64,000 nt of DNA from Schistocephalus solidus (lineage: Eukaryota > Platyhelminthes > Cestoda > Diphyllobothriidea > Diphyllobothriidae), in assembly GCA_017591395.1 (NCBI GenBank), contig WEDG01002043.1, forward strand, positions 1 to 64,000, read 5' to 3'. The position numbers and the translations under genes were made by a program. Numbering within the stretch: the first letter of the stretch is position 1; each line of letters starts with the position of its first letter. This document shows, piece by piece, positions 11,155 to 22,628 of this stretch. Under the pieces are notes generated by a model. It was given only the letters and a program-made list of their open reading frames with translations. It was not told the DNA's origin and made no database searches.

Positions 11155-12027
11155 ATTGAACTGAACGAGTGCCACGCGGTTTGAATTTTATATTTGCAAG
11201 AAGACCGATTTTGATCGAGTTTCTGCACTGAAACAAGCAGTCCACACACATTAATTAGCTCAATTTATTGAATCAATTAATTGAATCTTCCGTCCTGTTG
11301 CCTTCGATACCCTCACAGTTTGACCAGGAGAGTTCTCAAAATTGAGCACTGTCGGAACTCTTGGCCTAAACAACCTGCCAGTCCAATCCATTCTCTAACG
11401 GCTCTCCAGGGTTTCTGTGAAATTTTGTTCGACTAGGAAAGCTCTCTAAATAGAGAAACCTGCCGGAAATCTTGACTTGGCCTACGCAACCTACCAGTCT
11501 AATACAGGCTCTAACTGCTCGTCAGGGTTTCTGAAGAGTAACTGAAAAACAGGCTGAGTCGTTCATTATCCATATTCTGTCTCAATGCTTGTGACATTTA
11601 TATCGAGTAACTCGTTATAACAAATATTTTAACAACTTCCACTAGCAGACGTAAATAAGAACGTTCGAGGGATTTTATTTATTTACAAAAAAGTTGGAGT
11701 AAATAATTTATATTCTTCTTGTGTAAAACCGCTGATAGTGTAAACCTACACCTAGCCACCCGGTAATTCTTAAGTCACCACATAAAGAATTCAAAAAGTC
11801 ATGCCGAAAGCCGGAATTAAACACGCGACCACCAACGCGATTGCGACGCTCGCTAACCACTTCACCATCTCAGCACGGTGGCGGGCGCCCTCTCATATTA
11901 ATATGCACGCTATTGATGACTGCCGTTTGTGGAGGCTGTCAGAAACTGTCCATCAAGGCTTAAACCATTTAGAGGATGAGATAAAACAAATAAAATCTGC
12001 GCATAAGGCACCTCCAAAGCAGTAGAT
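11155..12027 (+). mobile_element. CR1-like LINE, 5' monomer 1 (left part)
   Basis: Starts at GAACTGAACG and matches base for base, with scattered differences, the stretch from 14650 and parts of 31672-32567. It holds an antisense tRNA-like segment (11798-11882) and the start of an ORF1-like reading with a short coiled-coil-like stretch (LNHLEDEIKQIKSAHK). It is cut at 12027 (GCAGTAGAT) and resumes at about 14243 (ATGCCACACAG), as shown by the uninterrupted sibling at 31990-32010. Confidence 0.75.
11798..11882 (-). other. Antisense tRNA-like segment, copy 1
   Basis: On the minus strand an A-box-like TGGTGAAGTGGTTAGCGAGC and a B-box-like GTGTTTAATTCC lie about 45 bp apart. Similar segments occur at the same position in two other LINE 5' monomers (15281, 31769). 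Confidence 0.5.
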
Positions 12028-12519
12028 CAATCAGTATCAGTATATTTGAGGGGGATGTAGGTGAGTCACCTTTGAATTCCCTATTTGTATATACGAGTTG
12101 TGGTATCAAAAAATAGTATCTGGATATGTTGGCGAGGCCAACATAGTGGAACAAAGATGAAAAAGAGCAGACAGTGAAAAAAAACTCCCGGTGATATTTA
12201 GGAGAAAAAAACTGTCGCCCTTGGGAGGGTGTCCAACGGGGCGCATTTCGGAGGTCACATGATGCTCCATTGCTGATTGCAGCGTCCGTTGATGGATTTC
12301 AAAAGGCTGAAATAGATGTCCAGATCATCCTCGGTCCATTGCGGTTCGAACCAGGGGATAACGTTCATACAAATCATGGACGACGGACGCCAGGTCCAGC
12401 TGATGCGAATACTTACGGTGTCACCAAGGTGTGTAAATAAGTTAAGCATCGAAGACCTCGAGGACCCCAGCATGGGAATAATGGGAGAATGCAAGCCCTC
12501 GAACGAAAATAACAAACAA
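12028..12519. other. Unassigned sequence inside the nested insertion
   Basis: Lies between the broken LINE 5' monomer and the 3' end of the opposite-strand LINE copy. An 86-codon minus-strand frame (12255-12515) has no recognised motif. It may be 3' flank carried along with the insertion. Confidence 0.4.
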
Positions 12520-14242
12520 GGAAATGTTACTTAAATATAACTATTAGTATCATAAATGCCTTACTTTCTGACGTCACACTTGCAGCTTTCAGTTAGTGTT
12601 GTAGATCGCACCATTATATCGATCTAACTTCCGCTTAAAAACCTCCAAGGAGTCCGACATTACAACATCCAGAGGAAGACTAATCCAAGCTTCGACTACG
12701 CTTTTGGAGAAGAAGTACTTCCGAGTGTCTAGCCTTGCTCCAGTCACACGTAATTTGAGAGGATGACCTCTCAATTTCGTAGTTTTTTGCAAACTCGAAG
12801 AAATCCCCTGGCACAAGACAACAGTTCTGGATGCGTAGTATGCAAAATGTTAGTATCAGGTCCCCCCGAAGCTGTCTATAGTGCAAGGGAAAGAGATTGA
12901 GACTCGACAGTCGTGTTTCATAAGGCAGTGAGCCATGTCCAAGGACAAGTTTGGTTACTCGCCTTTTGACCTTTTCGAGGATGTTGATGTCCTTCGCCGC
13001 CCAGGGTCTCCAAGCTTGAATAGCGGACTCCAGCTGTGGCCGCACGAATGTTCGGAAGACTTTAGCGAAGCAGTCGGTAGTGAAGGCTGCAAAAGCTCGT
13101 TTAACGAGGTACAGAATTGACATGGCTGACTTCGCTACCTTTGCGCAATGTAGGGATGGTTTAAGCGAAGGCGTGATCCAGACTCCAAGGTCCTTTTGGA
13201 TATCCACTTCTTTCAATGGAATGCCATTCAGACTGTTAACAGTACGGTTCGAAGGATTGCTTTTCCCGACTATTATGATGTTGCACTTGCTCTCATTAAA
13301 CGGCAAGAGCCAGTCATTGGACCATTTCTTGAATCGATTTAAGTTTGCCTGCAAGTTCTCTTCATCAGCCGCAGTTTGAATGACGCGCCAAAGTTTTAGG
13401 ATCATCGGCAAACATGGCAATATCGCAGTCCAGTTCGTTGGCACAATCGTTGATGTAGACAATGAACAGTATAGGGCCGAGAACAGAGCCTTGGGGAACA
13501 CCACTCTCGACCTCAACTTTAGTCGACTGCTTGTCGCTGATATGCACAGTTTGTGAGCGGCCAGTTAAGAAGTTTTCTATCCATGTCAGAAGTCTACCTC
13601 TTACGCCTATGCGGTTGAGTTTATAAAGAAGGCGGTGGTGCGGCACGCTATCAAAAGACTTTTTTGAAGTCTATATAGACTGCGTGCACCGTATTACCAC
13701 TATTGACCGCTTCAGTCCAACGTTGTTAACAGTAGAGCTTATTTGTGACGCAGGATCTACCTCTACGGAAACCGTGCTGGGCTTCGGATAGCAGATTGTT
13801 ATGTTCGAAAGAATTGCATTAGTTGTTGCTTAATCAGTTGTTCCATGCTTTTGCATCAAACTGAAGTTAGGCTGACCGGTCGATAATTGTAAGCAGAGAC
13901 CCGGCTTCCACCCTTATAAAGCGGCGTAAACCATGCGGATTTCCAGTCGGCAGGTAGACTTTCGGTCTGGAAGGATGCTTGGAAAAGCGTAGAGAGTGGT
14001 TTTGCCAACTCTCTCGCCAGCTCTTTCAACAGCTTGGCAGGTACTTCATTTGGACCCGGAGACTTAGCTTCCTTTAACCCGAAATGTCCTTGAGGACAGT
14101 AGTCTCGGTAAAATTAACAGTCTCGACTATTGTATCCACTTCGAAGCCATCGGTAGGGTGATCGTATCTCGTTTCCTTTGTGAAAACCGACTGGAAAAAT
14201 TCCGAAAGATGATTAGCCTTCGCATCGTCTTCAGTGAGGTCT
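12520..14242 (-). pseudogene. CR1-like LINE reverse transcriptase, 5'-truncated, nested
   Basis: Minus-strand reading from 14235: a GDLT..-type start of the RT region, then LKPGGSRVSAYNY-like decayed fingers, then GRLLTWIENFLTGRSQTVHI, VESGVPQGSVLGPILFIVYI and catalytic FADD at 13401-13412. A one-base frameshift right after FADD moves the reading to a 278-codon frame (12680-13516) with WRVIQTAADEENLQANLNRF, LGVWITPSLKPSLHCAKVAK and the thumb/C-terminal region ending near 12600. The 3' terminus (reverse of AAGTAACATT) is at about 12525. It corresponds to 17557-19241 of the plus-strand copy and sits inside ORF1 of another copy of the same family, so it is a 5'-truncated nested insertion. Confidence 0.85.
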
Positions 14243-14650
14243 ATGCCACACAGAAGTTCACTAAGTCAATTACCAGGACTAAAACCATTGAAACGCTTTC
14301 GAAGTGTATCCGAACATAAACTTCGACAGCTTCTACGGCTACCGAACAACAAGTACCAATGGCGCAGGACAAAAATAGTCCGCCTAAAACAAAAAAGCCA
14401 TCCAAAACGCAAAACTGACACCAAGAAGGAAAAATCCAAGGGACAACCGACTTCGAGAGATTCCTCAAAAAAGCTCTAACATGGGGCTTTGATCATTACC
14501 TTATCCTCCACAGGAAATACTGAGATACTCACACAAACCACAAGCAGTGTAATTGATTCCCCAACCGAAACTACCACCTGCGATTCAAAATCGTCGAACC
14601 CGTGGACTTTGCCGAAACCAAATTAAAAAACGGAACAAAGCAAAAAAAGT
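14243..14650 (+). mobile_element. CR1-like LINE, 5' monomer 1 (right part, ORF1-like)
   Basis: Resumes the ORF1-like sequence interrupted at 12027. It matches 32000-32410, including the Lys-rich stretch (PKRKTDTKKEKSKGQPTS) and a Thr/Ser-rich stretch. Frames are broken. The Lys-rich, low-complexity composition fits a nucleic-acid-binding ORF1 but no domain is recognisable. Confidence 0.7.
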
Positions 14651-16205
14651 TGAACTGAACGGGTGCCGCGCGGTTTGAATTTTCGATCAACAAGAATACC
14701 GAATTTAATCGAGTCTTTGCACTGAAACAAACAGTCCACAGACATTAATTAATTCAAATAATTGAATCTTCCGCCCAGTTGCCTTCGATATCCTCACAGT
14801 TTGACTAGGAGAGTTCTCCAAATCAACCACTGTCGGAAATCTTGGCCTACACAAACTTAACAGTCCAATATATTCTCTGACGGCTCTGCAGTGTTTCTGA
14901 GGACTTTTATTCGACTAGAACAGCTCTCCAAATAGAGCAACCTGCCGGAAATAATGGCTTGGCCTACACAACCTACCAGTCCAATCAAGGCTCTAAATGC
15001 TCGTCAGGCTTTCTGACGAGTATCTGCAAAACAAGCTGAGTCGTTCATTATCCATATGCTGTTTAATTGATTTTGCAATTAATAAAGAGTTACTAATTAT
15101 TATAAATACTTTTAACAACTTCCACTAGCAGAAGTAGTTTAGAACGTTCGGGGGATTCCATTCATTTGCAAAACAGTCAGAGTAGATAATTTATATTCTG
15201 TTTGTGTAAAAGCACTGATATTGTAAACCTACACATTGCCCCCCGTTTAATCTTAAGTAAGCACACAAGAATTCAAAAAGTCATGTCGCAAACCGGGATT
15301 GAACACGCGACCACCAACGCGATGACGACGCCGCTAAACACTCGACCACCTCATCTTGGCAGCGAGCGCTCTCTCAAAATAATATGCACGCTTTTGATGA
15401 CACTGCCGTTTGTGGAGGCTGTCACAAAATAATCCATAAAGCTGAACCAGCTCGAGGATGAGATAAAACAAATAAAATCTGCGCTAAAAGGCACCTCTAA
15501 AGCAGTAGATGACCCTCAGGAGTCCACTGGACGACTAACCAGAAGCAAAACAATTGATAATCGATCAGAATAATCCAACAACAACTTTTAACAGCTGATA
15601 CGGCTACCGAACAACAAGTATCAACGGCGAAGGACAAAAATAAACCGCCTAAAACAAAAAAGCCGTCCATAACGCAAAACTGACACAAAGAAGGAAAAAT
15701 CCAATGGACAACCGACTTCGAGAGATTCCTCACAAAATCACAAACACGGGGCTTTGACCATTGCCTTGTCCTCCACATGAACTACTGAAATTCTCACACC
15801 AAGAACAAGCAGTGTAATTGATTCCCCAACCGAAACTACCACCTGCGATTCAAAATCGTCGAACCTGTGGAATTCGCCGAAACCAAAAAAACACCGGATC
15901 AAAGCAAACACATAGCCAATCAGCATCCCCTCCATCATCACCAGTGTGCAACGTGAAATCTTCCCACCAGATAGTGGATGTCAGCGTCGTTGTTACAAAA
16001 AAAATGCAACGGACAGCAAAAAAATTCATAATACTGGGACTAACTGAATCAATCGCTGCGACTCCAGTAGACCGATATTCTGAAGACAAGAACAATTTTC
16101 ATGAACTCTTGAACAATATGCTGGAAACTAATGCGTCGATTTAACTTGAAAAGCCTTCCACTTTGGAAAATGACCCGAATGTCAATCTGAATCAACACGT
16201 CCTAG
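14651..16205 (+). mobile_element. CR1-like LINE, 5' monomer 2 and ORF1-like region
   Basis: A second 5' monomer starts with the same GAACTGAACGGGTGCC and repeats the leader, the antisense tRNA-like segment (15281-15365) and the ORF1-like Lys-rich stretch at 15640-15720, followed by an ORF1-like segment (15776-16150) shared with 32570-32985. One frame there (15818-16144) reads ILGLTESIAATPVDRYSEDK and is nearly identical in the 32.8 kb copy. The duplication of monomers is direct evidence of tandem 5' repeats. Confidence 0.7.
15281..15365 (-). other. Antisense tRNA-like segment, copy 2
   Basis: Minus-strand A-box-like TGGTCGAGTGTTTAGCGGCG and B-box-like GTGTTCAATCCC, same spacing as the copies at 11798 and 31769. 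Confidence 0.5.
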
Positions 16206-16239
16206 GCCTCTAAAAGTTATCTTGTAAGTAGCCAGGAAG

Positions 16240-17203
16240 CCAGTCTCATTCTGTCGAGGCTCTTTAAGTTTAAAACTCAAACCCCGGCGTTTTTTATTTT
16301 CAACCGGACTTCTTACCTGCGGAGCGGAACAAATGCAATCAACTTGTCATCGAATTTAGACGGCGGTTCAGTAAGGGGGAAATAAATTTGGTAATTTACA
16401 ACAACCAAGTGATCCATCGTTCATTGTTCTCCCCCTGGAGAAGCCCGTTCCGGATTATCACGCAGTTGGCCCAGTAAACAGGGGCTCGCGCCCAACTCTA
16501 ACACTTTCCGAGCAAACCGATAACTAAAATTCTTGTACACAAATGCACAGAGTATATTATCGAAGCTCGACGAGCGTAAGATTGATCTATCTCCAGATAT
16601 AATTTCCGTAACTAACAACCAACTTTTAATAAAAGACAGGAAAGAGCGTCAAGGAAGTTGCGTACTCACATACGTGAAAAGCAACTAACAATTTTAGAGA
16701 AAACTTGTAAACTTGCGTCTACTTCCGAGGCGATATAGCTCTCCATAAAAGTGCCAGGTACATCAAGTCTAGATGTCCTGATAGTCTACCGCCCACTGAG
16801 AAGAGACCCCGTAGCCAATGCGTACCTGCTAGTGGAGCTTAAAGAGATTGCTACACGGTTGAATATCCTGATCATGGTTGACTGCAATGCCCCTCACATT
16901 GACTGCAGCTCAACCTGCGCACATAGTTCTGACCTAGACTTTGACGGTTGTCTTCTGAGCACGACGCTAAAGCTTCTTCTCACACAGCACGTCAATTTTC
17001 CAACAAAGGTGTGCGAAGGACAACAGGCCAATTGCATGGACCTATTTCTCACGAAGTCGCAGGACAGCATCGACGAAGTGTCATGTCTACCGCCCCATGA
17101 CAAAAGTGACAACGGGGTACTGCGATGGGAGTACTCACTATTTTATTTACAAGCAATACCCACAACACTCAGAAGGAATATATGGCAAGGCGATTTCGGT
17201 TGA
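16240..17203 (+). pseudogene. CR1-like LINE endonuclease domain, copy A
   Basis: From 16751 the reading is open: LDVLIVYRPLRRDPVANAYL, LNILIMVDCNAPHID (the catalytic GDFNAPHID-type block), CMDLFLTKSQDSIDEVSC and PPHDKSDNGVL (the SDH-type C-terminal catalytic block, here SDN). Order and motifs are those of the CR1/L2 endonuclease. The upstream part (16400-16740) is broken by stops. The replacement of H by N in the SDH block and of G by V in GDFN makes activity unlikely. The copy at 32.6-34.1 kb is about as decayed. Confidence 0.8.
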
Positions 17204-19241
17204 ATGAGTGCCAAACTCATGTGCACGCAGTGGGAACCTCTATTCTTTGGAAACATAACCGAGGACTGGGAAACGTTCCGGGACATACTGCACAGGCTCA
17301 TCGATAATCACTGTCCGATTTTGAGAAAAAGGTTAACCAACAGACCGCGATGGCGTACGCAGGCCTTAAAAATTGAAGTTAACAAAAAGAGGAGATTGTG
17401 GAAAAAAGCGCTTACGAACGATACTTCTGCATCTCAAAATGCGTACCAAATTCTGAGAAAATCGGGTCAAGAGCCTTATTGTTAGAACAAGACAGGCTTT
17501 CGAAGTGGACCTGCCTAACCGGGCCACCATGAACCCGAAACTGAGGACCAACGAGGGCAGAGACCTTACTAAAGACGTTGAGAAGGCTGATCAGCTTTCG
17601 GAATTCTTCCAGTCGGTTTTCACAAAGGAAACGAGTTACGATTACCCTACCAATGGCTTCGAAGTGGATACAATAGTCGAAGATTTTCATGTCACCGAGA
17701 ATACTGTCCTCATGGAACTTGTAGGGTTAAAGGAATCTTAGTCACCGGGTTCCGATGAAGTACCTGCCAAACTGTTGATAGAGCTTGCGAGAGAGTGTGC
17801 AAAACCACTCTCTACGCTTTTCTTAAACATCCTTTCAGACCGGATGTCTACCAGCCGAGTGAAAATCCGAATGTATTACGCTGCTTTATAAGGGTGGAAG
17901 CCGTGTCTCTGCAAACAATTATCGACCAGTAATCCTTACTTCAGTTTGCTGCAAAATCATGGAGAAAATTATTAAGCAACAACTAATGCTGTTCCTAGAA
18001 CATAACAATCTGCTATCCGAGGTCCAGCGCGGTTTCCGTAGAGGTAGATCCTGCGTCACAAATTTGCTCTTCTGTTTAGAACGTTGGAATGAAGCGGTCG
18101 GTAGAGAAAATATGGTGCACGCTGTACATATCGACTTAAAAAAGGCTTTTGATACCGTGCCGCACAACTGCCTTCTTAAAAACTTTATCGCATAGGCGTA
18201 AGAGGTAGACTTTGACATGGATAGGCCGCAACAAACAGTCGACCAAGTTTGAGGTTGAGTGTGGTGTTCTCAGCGGTCTGTTCTCGGCCCTATTTTGTTC
18301 ATTGTCTACATCAACGATTGTGCCAATGAACTGGACTGCAATATTGCCATGTTTGCTAATGATCTCAAACTTTGTCGCGTCATTCAAATAGCGGCTGATG
18401 AAGAGAACTTGCAGGCCAACTTAAATCGACTCCAGAAATGGTCAAACTACTGGCTCTTGCCGTTTAATGAGAGCAAGTGCAAAATCATACGAGTCGGGAA
18501 AAGCAAACCTTCGAATCGTACGGTTAACAGACTAAATGGCATTCCACTGACAGAAGTGGATGCCAAAAAGGACCTGGATGTCTGGATCACGCCCACGCTT
18601 AAACCCTACCTACATTGCGCAAAGGTAGTGAAGTCAGCCATGTCGATTCTGTACCTCTTTAAACGAGCTTTCTCAGCCTTCACAATCGACTACTTCGCTA
18701 AAGTTATCGGAACATTCGTGTGGCCACATTTGGAGTCCGCTTTCCAAGCTTGGAGACCCTGGGAGGTGAAGGACATCAACATCCTCGAAAAGGTCCAAAG
18801 TCGAGCAACACAACTTGTCCTTGGACTTGGATAACAGCCTTATGAAACATGGCTGTAGAATCTCAATTTGTTTCTCTTGCGCTATAGACACCTTCTGGGG
18901 GGACCTGATACTAACATTCCGCATACAACGGGTCCAGGACTGTTGTCTCGTCCCAGGTGATTTCTTAAAGTTTGCAACAACAAGGAACTTGGGAGGTCAT
19001 CCTCTCAAAGTACGTGTGACTGGAGAAAGGCTAGACAGTCGGAAGTACTTCTTCACCAAAAGAGTAGTCGGAGTTTGGATAAGTCTTCCTTTGGATGTTG
19101 TTATGTCGGACTCCTTTTAGGTTTTTAAGCGAAAGTTAGATTGATATAATGGTGCGAGCTACAACACGAGCTGGAAGCTGCAATAGTGACGCCAGCAAAT
19201 AAGGTATTTAGGGTACTACTATCTATATTTAAGTAACATTG
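17204..19241 (+). pseudogene. CR1-like LINE reverse transcriptase, copy A
   Basis: Reading in order: SAKLMCTQWEPLFFGN (17204-), RWRTQALKIEVNKKRRLWKK, KDVEKADQLSEFFQSVFTKE (17575-17630), a stop, then EKIIKQQLMLFLEHNNLLSE (17959-), VQRGFRRGRSCVTNLL, VHIDLKKAFDTVPH (first catalytic Asp), then after frameshifts SVLGPILFIVYINDCANELD and the catalytic box as FAND at 18352-18363 instead of FADD. The C-terminal half (18380-18830) is open: NLQANLNRLQKWSNYWLLPF, DVWITPTLKPYLHCAKVVKS. The 3' end of similarity to the nested minus-strand copy is AAGTAACATT at 19241. At least five breaks and a mutated catalytic Asp: inactive. Confidence 0.9.
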
Positions 19242-20397
19242 TATTATGGATTAGGTAGGACAAGTTTTACTGAGTAAGGGGAGTTGAAAAGAGCTCTGCA
19301 AGAAGTTGCCGTATGTGAACTCTATAGGCAAGTTATATTGCCAGCCTTATCCGCCGTTAACATTGCTTGTCTAGCTGCAGGGAACGGCAGCAAAATATTG
19401 AATACGAGATAAATATCGATCTTCTTCACTGGGTCGCAGGCCAGAGATCAAATTGCGCAAAGTGTTGGCGGTTAAGACTAATCATTGAACCTTAATATGC
19501 GTCATGGCGTCGCTAGCCATGAACTGTAAAAACATTTTGCTAAATAAGTGGGCTTCAATTAAATATTCAATCTAAAATTTGCCACGTACAACGGCTTATT
19601 TGGGAATATCACTTGTTTCATCCAAACATTTTCCTTAACGGGAAACAGTGATGGTTCAAACAAGCAAGGGTTACGCGTAAAATCTGGACCTATTCTGACC
19701 CGATTCACAATATAACCGTTAATCTTCATTTTTATCAAAAGCCTGCTCAACAAACTTGTGAATTCACTCAACAGCGTGGGCCAGTGACTTTAATATTGCC
19801 CCTGGATGCAACAGACATAATCTGGTGTGACTTTTAACAATCTTCATGTTTTCTCTAAACCATTTAAAATCCAGTTTTGTGAAGGTCCCACACTGCGTTA
19901 GATAAACGTCACACGCGTTCATTTACGTAGAGGGTATAGAGCAAAAACGAAAAGGGTCGACTCAGGAAGAAATCTGGCAATGTCAACATACAAGTAATTA
20001 TAGTAAACTTCCGGCTAAATGATAAACAATATACGTCGAAATCGGATGGCCATGAGTAAACTATCCTGTCATATTCCATGAGCAGTAGTAAGATCTCTAA
20101 AAAGCAATGCACGCTGCGATGTTCTCAGATATCACTTTATATATTTATCTCCCACATCTGTATAAATAACACAAATATTGCCATGTAGTGTGGTTGGACA
20201 GAGTCCATCGCTGTTCATACCTAGAGACCATTTTCAGCTGATCGAAAAAGATGTTCAGATGGTCTCGTATTTATTGGCTATTTGTATGCATTTGATTAAA
20301 AAGAGATGCAGAAAAAAACAAAACTCGGTTGCCAGAAAATGTTATCATAAAGAGGTATTCGCTTATTTTCTTGTCCTTAAAACATAAAGATGGCAAA
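19242..20397. repeat. Segmental duplication A, post-LINE flank
   Basis: Sequence after the LINE end is nearly collinear with 35276-36430 over more than 1.1 kb, including GATGGCAAAAG just before the TA tract. No coding feature is recognisable. The duplication therefore includes the LINE and its flank. Confidence 0.85.
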
Positions 20398-20411
20398 AGT
20401 ATATGTATATG

Positions 20412-20488
<77 letters not shown>
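20398..20488. repeat. (TATATG)n/(TA)n microsatellite, left side of Penelope insertion
   Basis: About 90 bp of TATATG units turning into pure TA. The sibling at 36431-36460 is a short pure TA tract without insertion. Confidence 0.9.
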
Positions 20489-20499
20489 GTAAGTAGTGA

Positions 20500-21660
20500 A
20501 AAGAAGGCATCCCAAGAAATAAGGTTGAAGTTGAATACGTTCTATGGGAAATGGAGCTTTATTGTGTAAATTTTTCAACACCGGTTCTCCGGGTCGTCGT
20601 CAGACGCAGGCGGAGTAGCAAATGTAGCAAAAACAGTTGACATCGTAATCACGCGAAAAATCGATACTGGCGTGAACATTGGCACCAGTGAGCGGCCGCT
20701 GTGTGTATCAGCCTGTCCTGATTGGTTCTCGTTTCTTCCATTTCTCCTTGAGATGTCTGTACGTCGCATCCAACTCGATATGTCTGTTGATGCATGACTC
20801 ATCTGAATGCATCGCCTCGAGGAACTCTCGACCTTTCTTGGAGGAACAGGCAGCGACAATCCGAGTTTTTATCCCAAGCGAAGGTGTGCCCGGTGTCTAG
20901 AGTATGCATAGCTGTTTGGGACAGATGGTCCCGCCTCTTTACTGCCAACTGATGTTCATAGATGCGTGTAGAGTCGGATTTGCCTGTCTGACCACAATGC
21001 ACGGCATCACATGCTTTACACGGGATCTTGTAGATGACTTCTTTTCTTATCCAAATAGTTGACCCTATCCTTAGGGTGGACAAGCTGGGTTCGCAAAGTA
21101 GTTGTCAGTTTGTGCGCCACATGAATTTGGTGCTTCCTTAGGTGTCTTTCGACGAGTTCAGACACATTCTTGATGTAAGGAAGGGTTCGCCATGTATTTA
21201 TTTTTGGCGCCTCCTTAGAACTACTTGGTTCCTTTTTCTTTCGATTTCTGTCCTTTCAAGTATCGGCGTACAAAATCCTTAGGGTACCCGTTCTGCGAAA
21301 ATAATTCACACAAGTAATTCAGTTCGATTCGATAGCCTTCTTCATCGGAGCAATGTGTTTTGCTCGACTGAGTAGACTGTTGACAGCACTCCGTTTGTGA
21401 GCGATAGGCTGATTGCTCTCATAAGGCAGAATAACTTCGGCATAAGTTTCCTTTGCGATAAACCGATGTGCGTAGTGTTCCGTCGGTCTTTCGTTGTACG
21501 AGAACATCCAGGAATGGGGAGTTTATTGTCAACTTCCTTTTTCGAGGTGTGAATTGGATTCCTGGGATTGTGTAGTTGATGGTGCTATGGAGCATTTCCA
21601 GTTGGTCCTTTTTAACGACAAATAATGTGTCGTCTACATAACAGAAACTCGAGGCCACGG
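20500..21660 (-). pseudogene. Penelope-like element B, RT catalytic region to GIY-YIG
   Basis: Minus-strand reading begins with SSFCYVDDTLFVVKKDQ, catalytic YVDD at 21629-21640, then PRKRKLTINSPFLDVLVQRK, a connector ending [16 protein letters not shown], then the GIY-YIG domain at 20800-21060: [53 protein letters not shown]. The tail runs to a stop near 20575. The element is 5'-truncated within the RT palm. One frameshift interrupts the connector. The 3' end sits next to the TA tract. Confidence 0.85.
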
Positions 21661-21689
21661 CTCTTCCGTTAGTTAATCCTCAACTATGG

Positions 21690-22560
21690 CTGCGTTATGC
21701 TTAGACGAGCATTTGTTGTCGTTAAAAGGACCAGCTGGAGATGCTCCACTAACTTTATCATCAACTCCGCAATCCCGAAGTCAATTCACCTCGAAAAAAG
21801 TTGACAATAAACTCCTATTCTGATGTTCTCGTACACATCGGCTATACGCAATGAACATCATTTGAAAGACATGTCTGCCTTATGAGATGCAATGACCTAT
21901 CACTGGCGCAAATGCTATCAACAATCGGTCTAAGCTTACATGTACCTTCCGACTAACCATCGAGCTGAATTACGATGTGCTGAATTTATCTCGCCTGAGA
22001 ATTTTAACGCTGCAAACTGAAAGACGAAATCGAAGAACAAGACCAATTCTGAGCGCCAAAATAGCATGGCTACTCACTTTACATGCAGGGAACCTGTCTG
22101 AACTGATCGTGAAAACGCACAATCGTAATGTCTGGCTCTATCGGCTACTTTGCGTGCCACTTTGCGCAATCACCGGGACAGGTCAGCTGACTGGATGAAA
22201 GAAGTCATCTACGAGATCCCGATGTTGACATCATGATGCCGATAATCGATAATCGACTCTATGAACATCCGTCTAAGCAATGACATCTGACACCGACACG
22301 TTCATGCGTAAACGCGGACGTTGTAGCTGCTATTCCTCAGAAAGTCGAAGTTCTCGCATCGAGTCAGTCGAATCAACGACACATCAGTTGAATGCGACAG
22401 TCGAAATATCATCAGGAGAGAAATGGAAAAACGAGAATCATCGGGATTGAGCTGTCTACAACGACGCTCGCTATCATGATTCGCGCCAACTATCGATTTT
22501 CGACGTATTGATGTCAACTATCTACACATTGCTACCCCTACCTCGACGACGCCGAAAGAC
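21690..22560 (+). pseudogene. Penelope-like element C, inverted partner
   Basis: Reads VVVKRTSWRCSTNF, then a decayed counterpart of the region after YVDD, and at 22199-22250 KEVIYEIPM, matching KEVIYKIPC of element B. It runs away from element B, so the two 5'-truncated copies are arranged head to head with a centre near 21670. It is much more decayed than element B. Confidence 0.6.
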
Positions 22561-22609
22561 TTCGGTGTGAAATTACAATCTCCATTTCAATAGAGCTAGT
22601 ATCAGCACT

Positions 22610-22628
22610 CATATATATATATATATAT
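22610..22628. repeat. (TA)n, right side of Penelope insertion
   Basis: Short TA tract followed by GGATCATACGGTGTCCAGGC, the same sequence that follows the single TA tract at 36460. Confidence 0.85.

Noticed and set aside
12345..12360. GGTTCGAACC, a perfect B-box core
   Set aside because: It is a palindrome without an A box on either strand at a tRNA-like distance.
20271..20581. Minus-strand open frames rich in Tyr-Ile repeats
   Set aside because: They are translations of the TA microsatellite, not genes.
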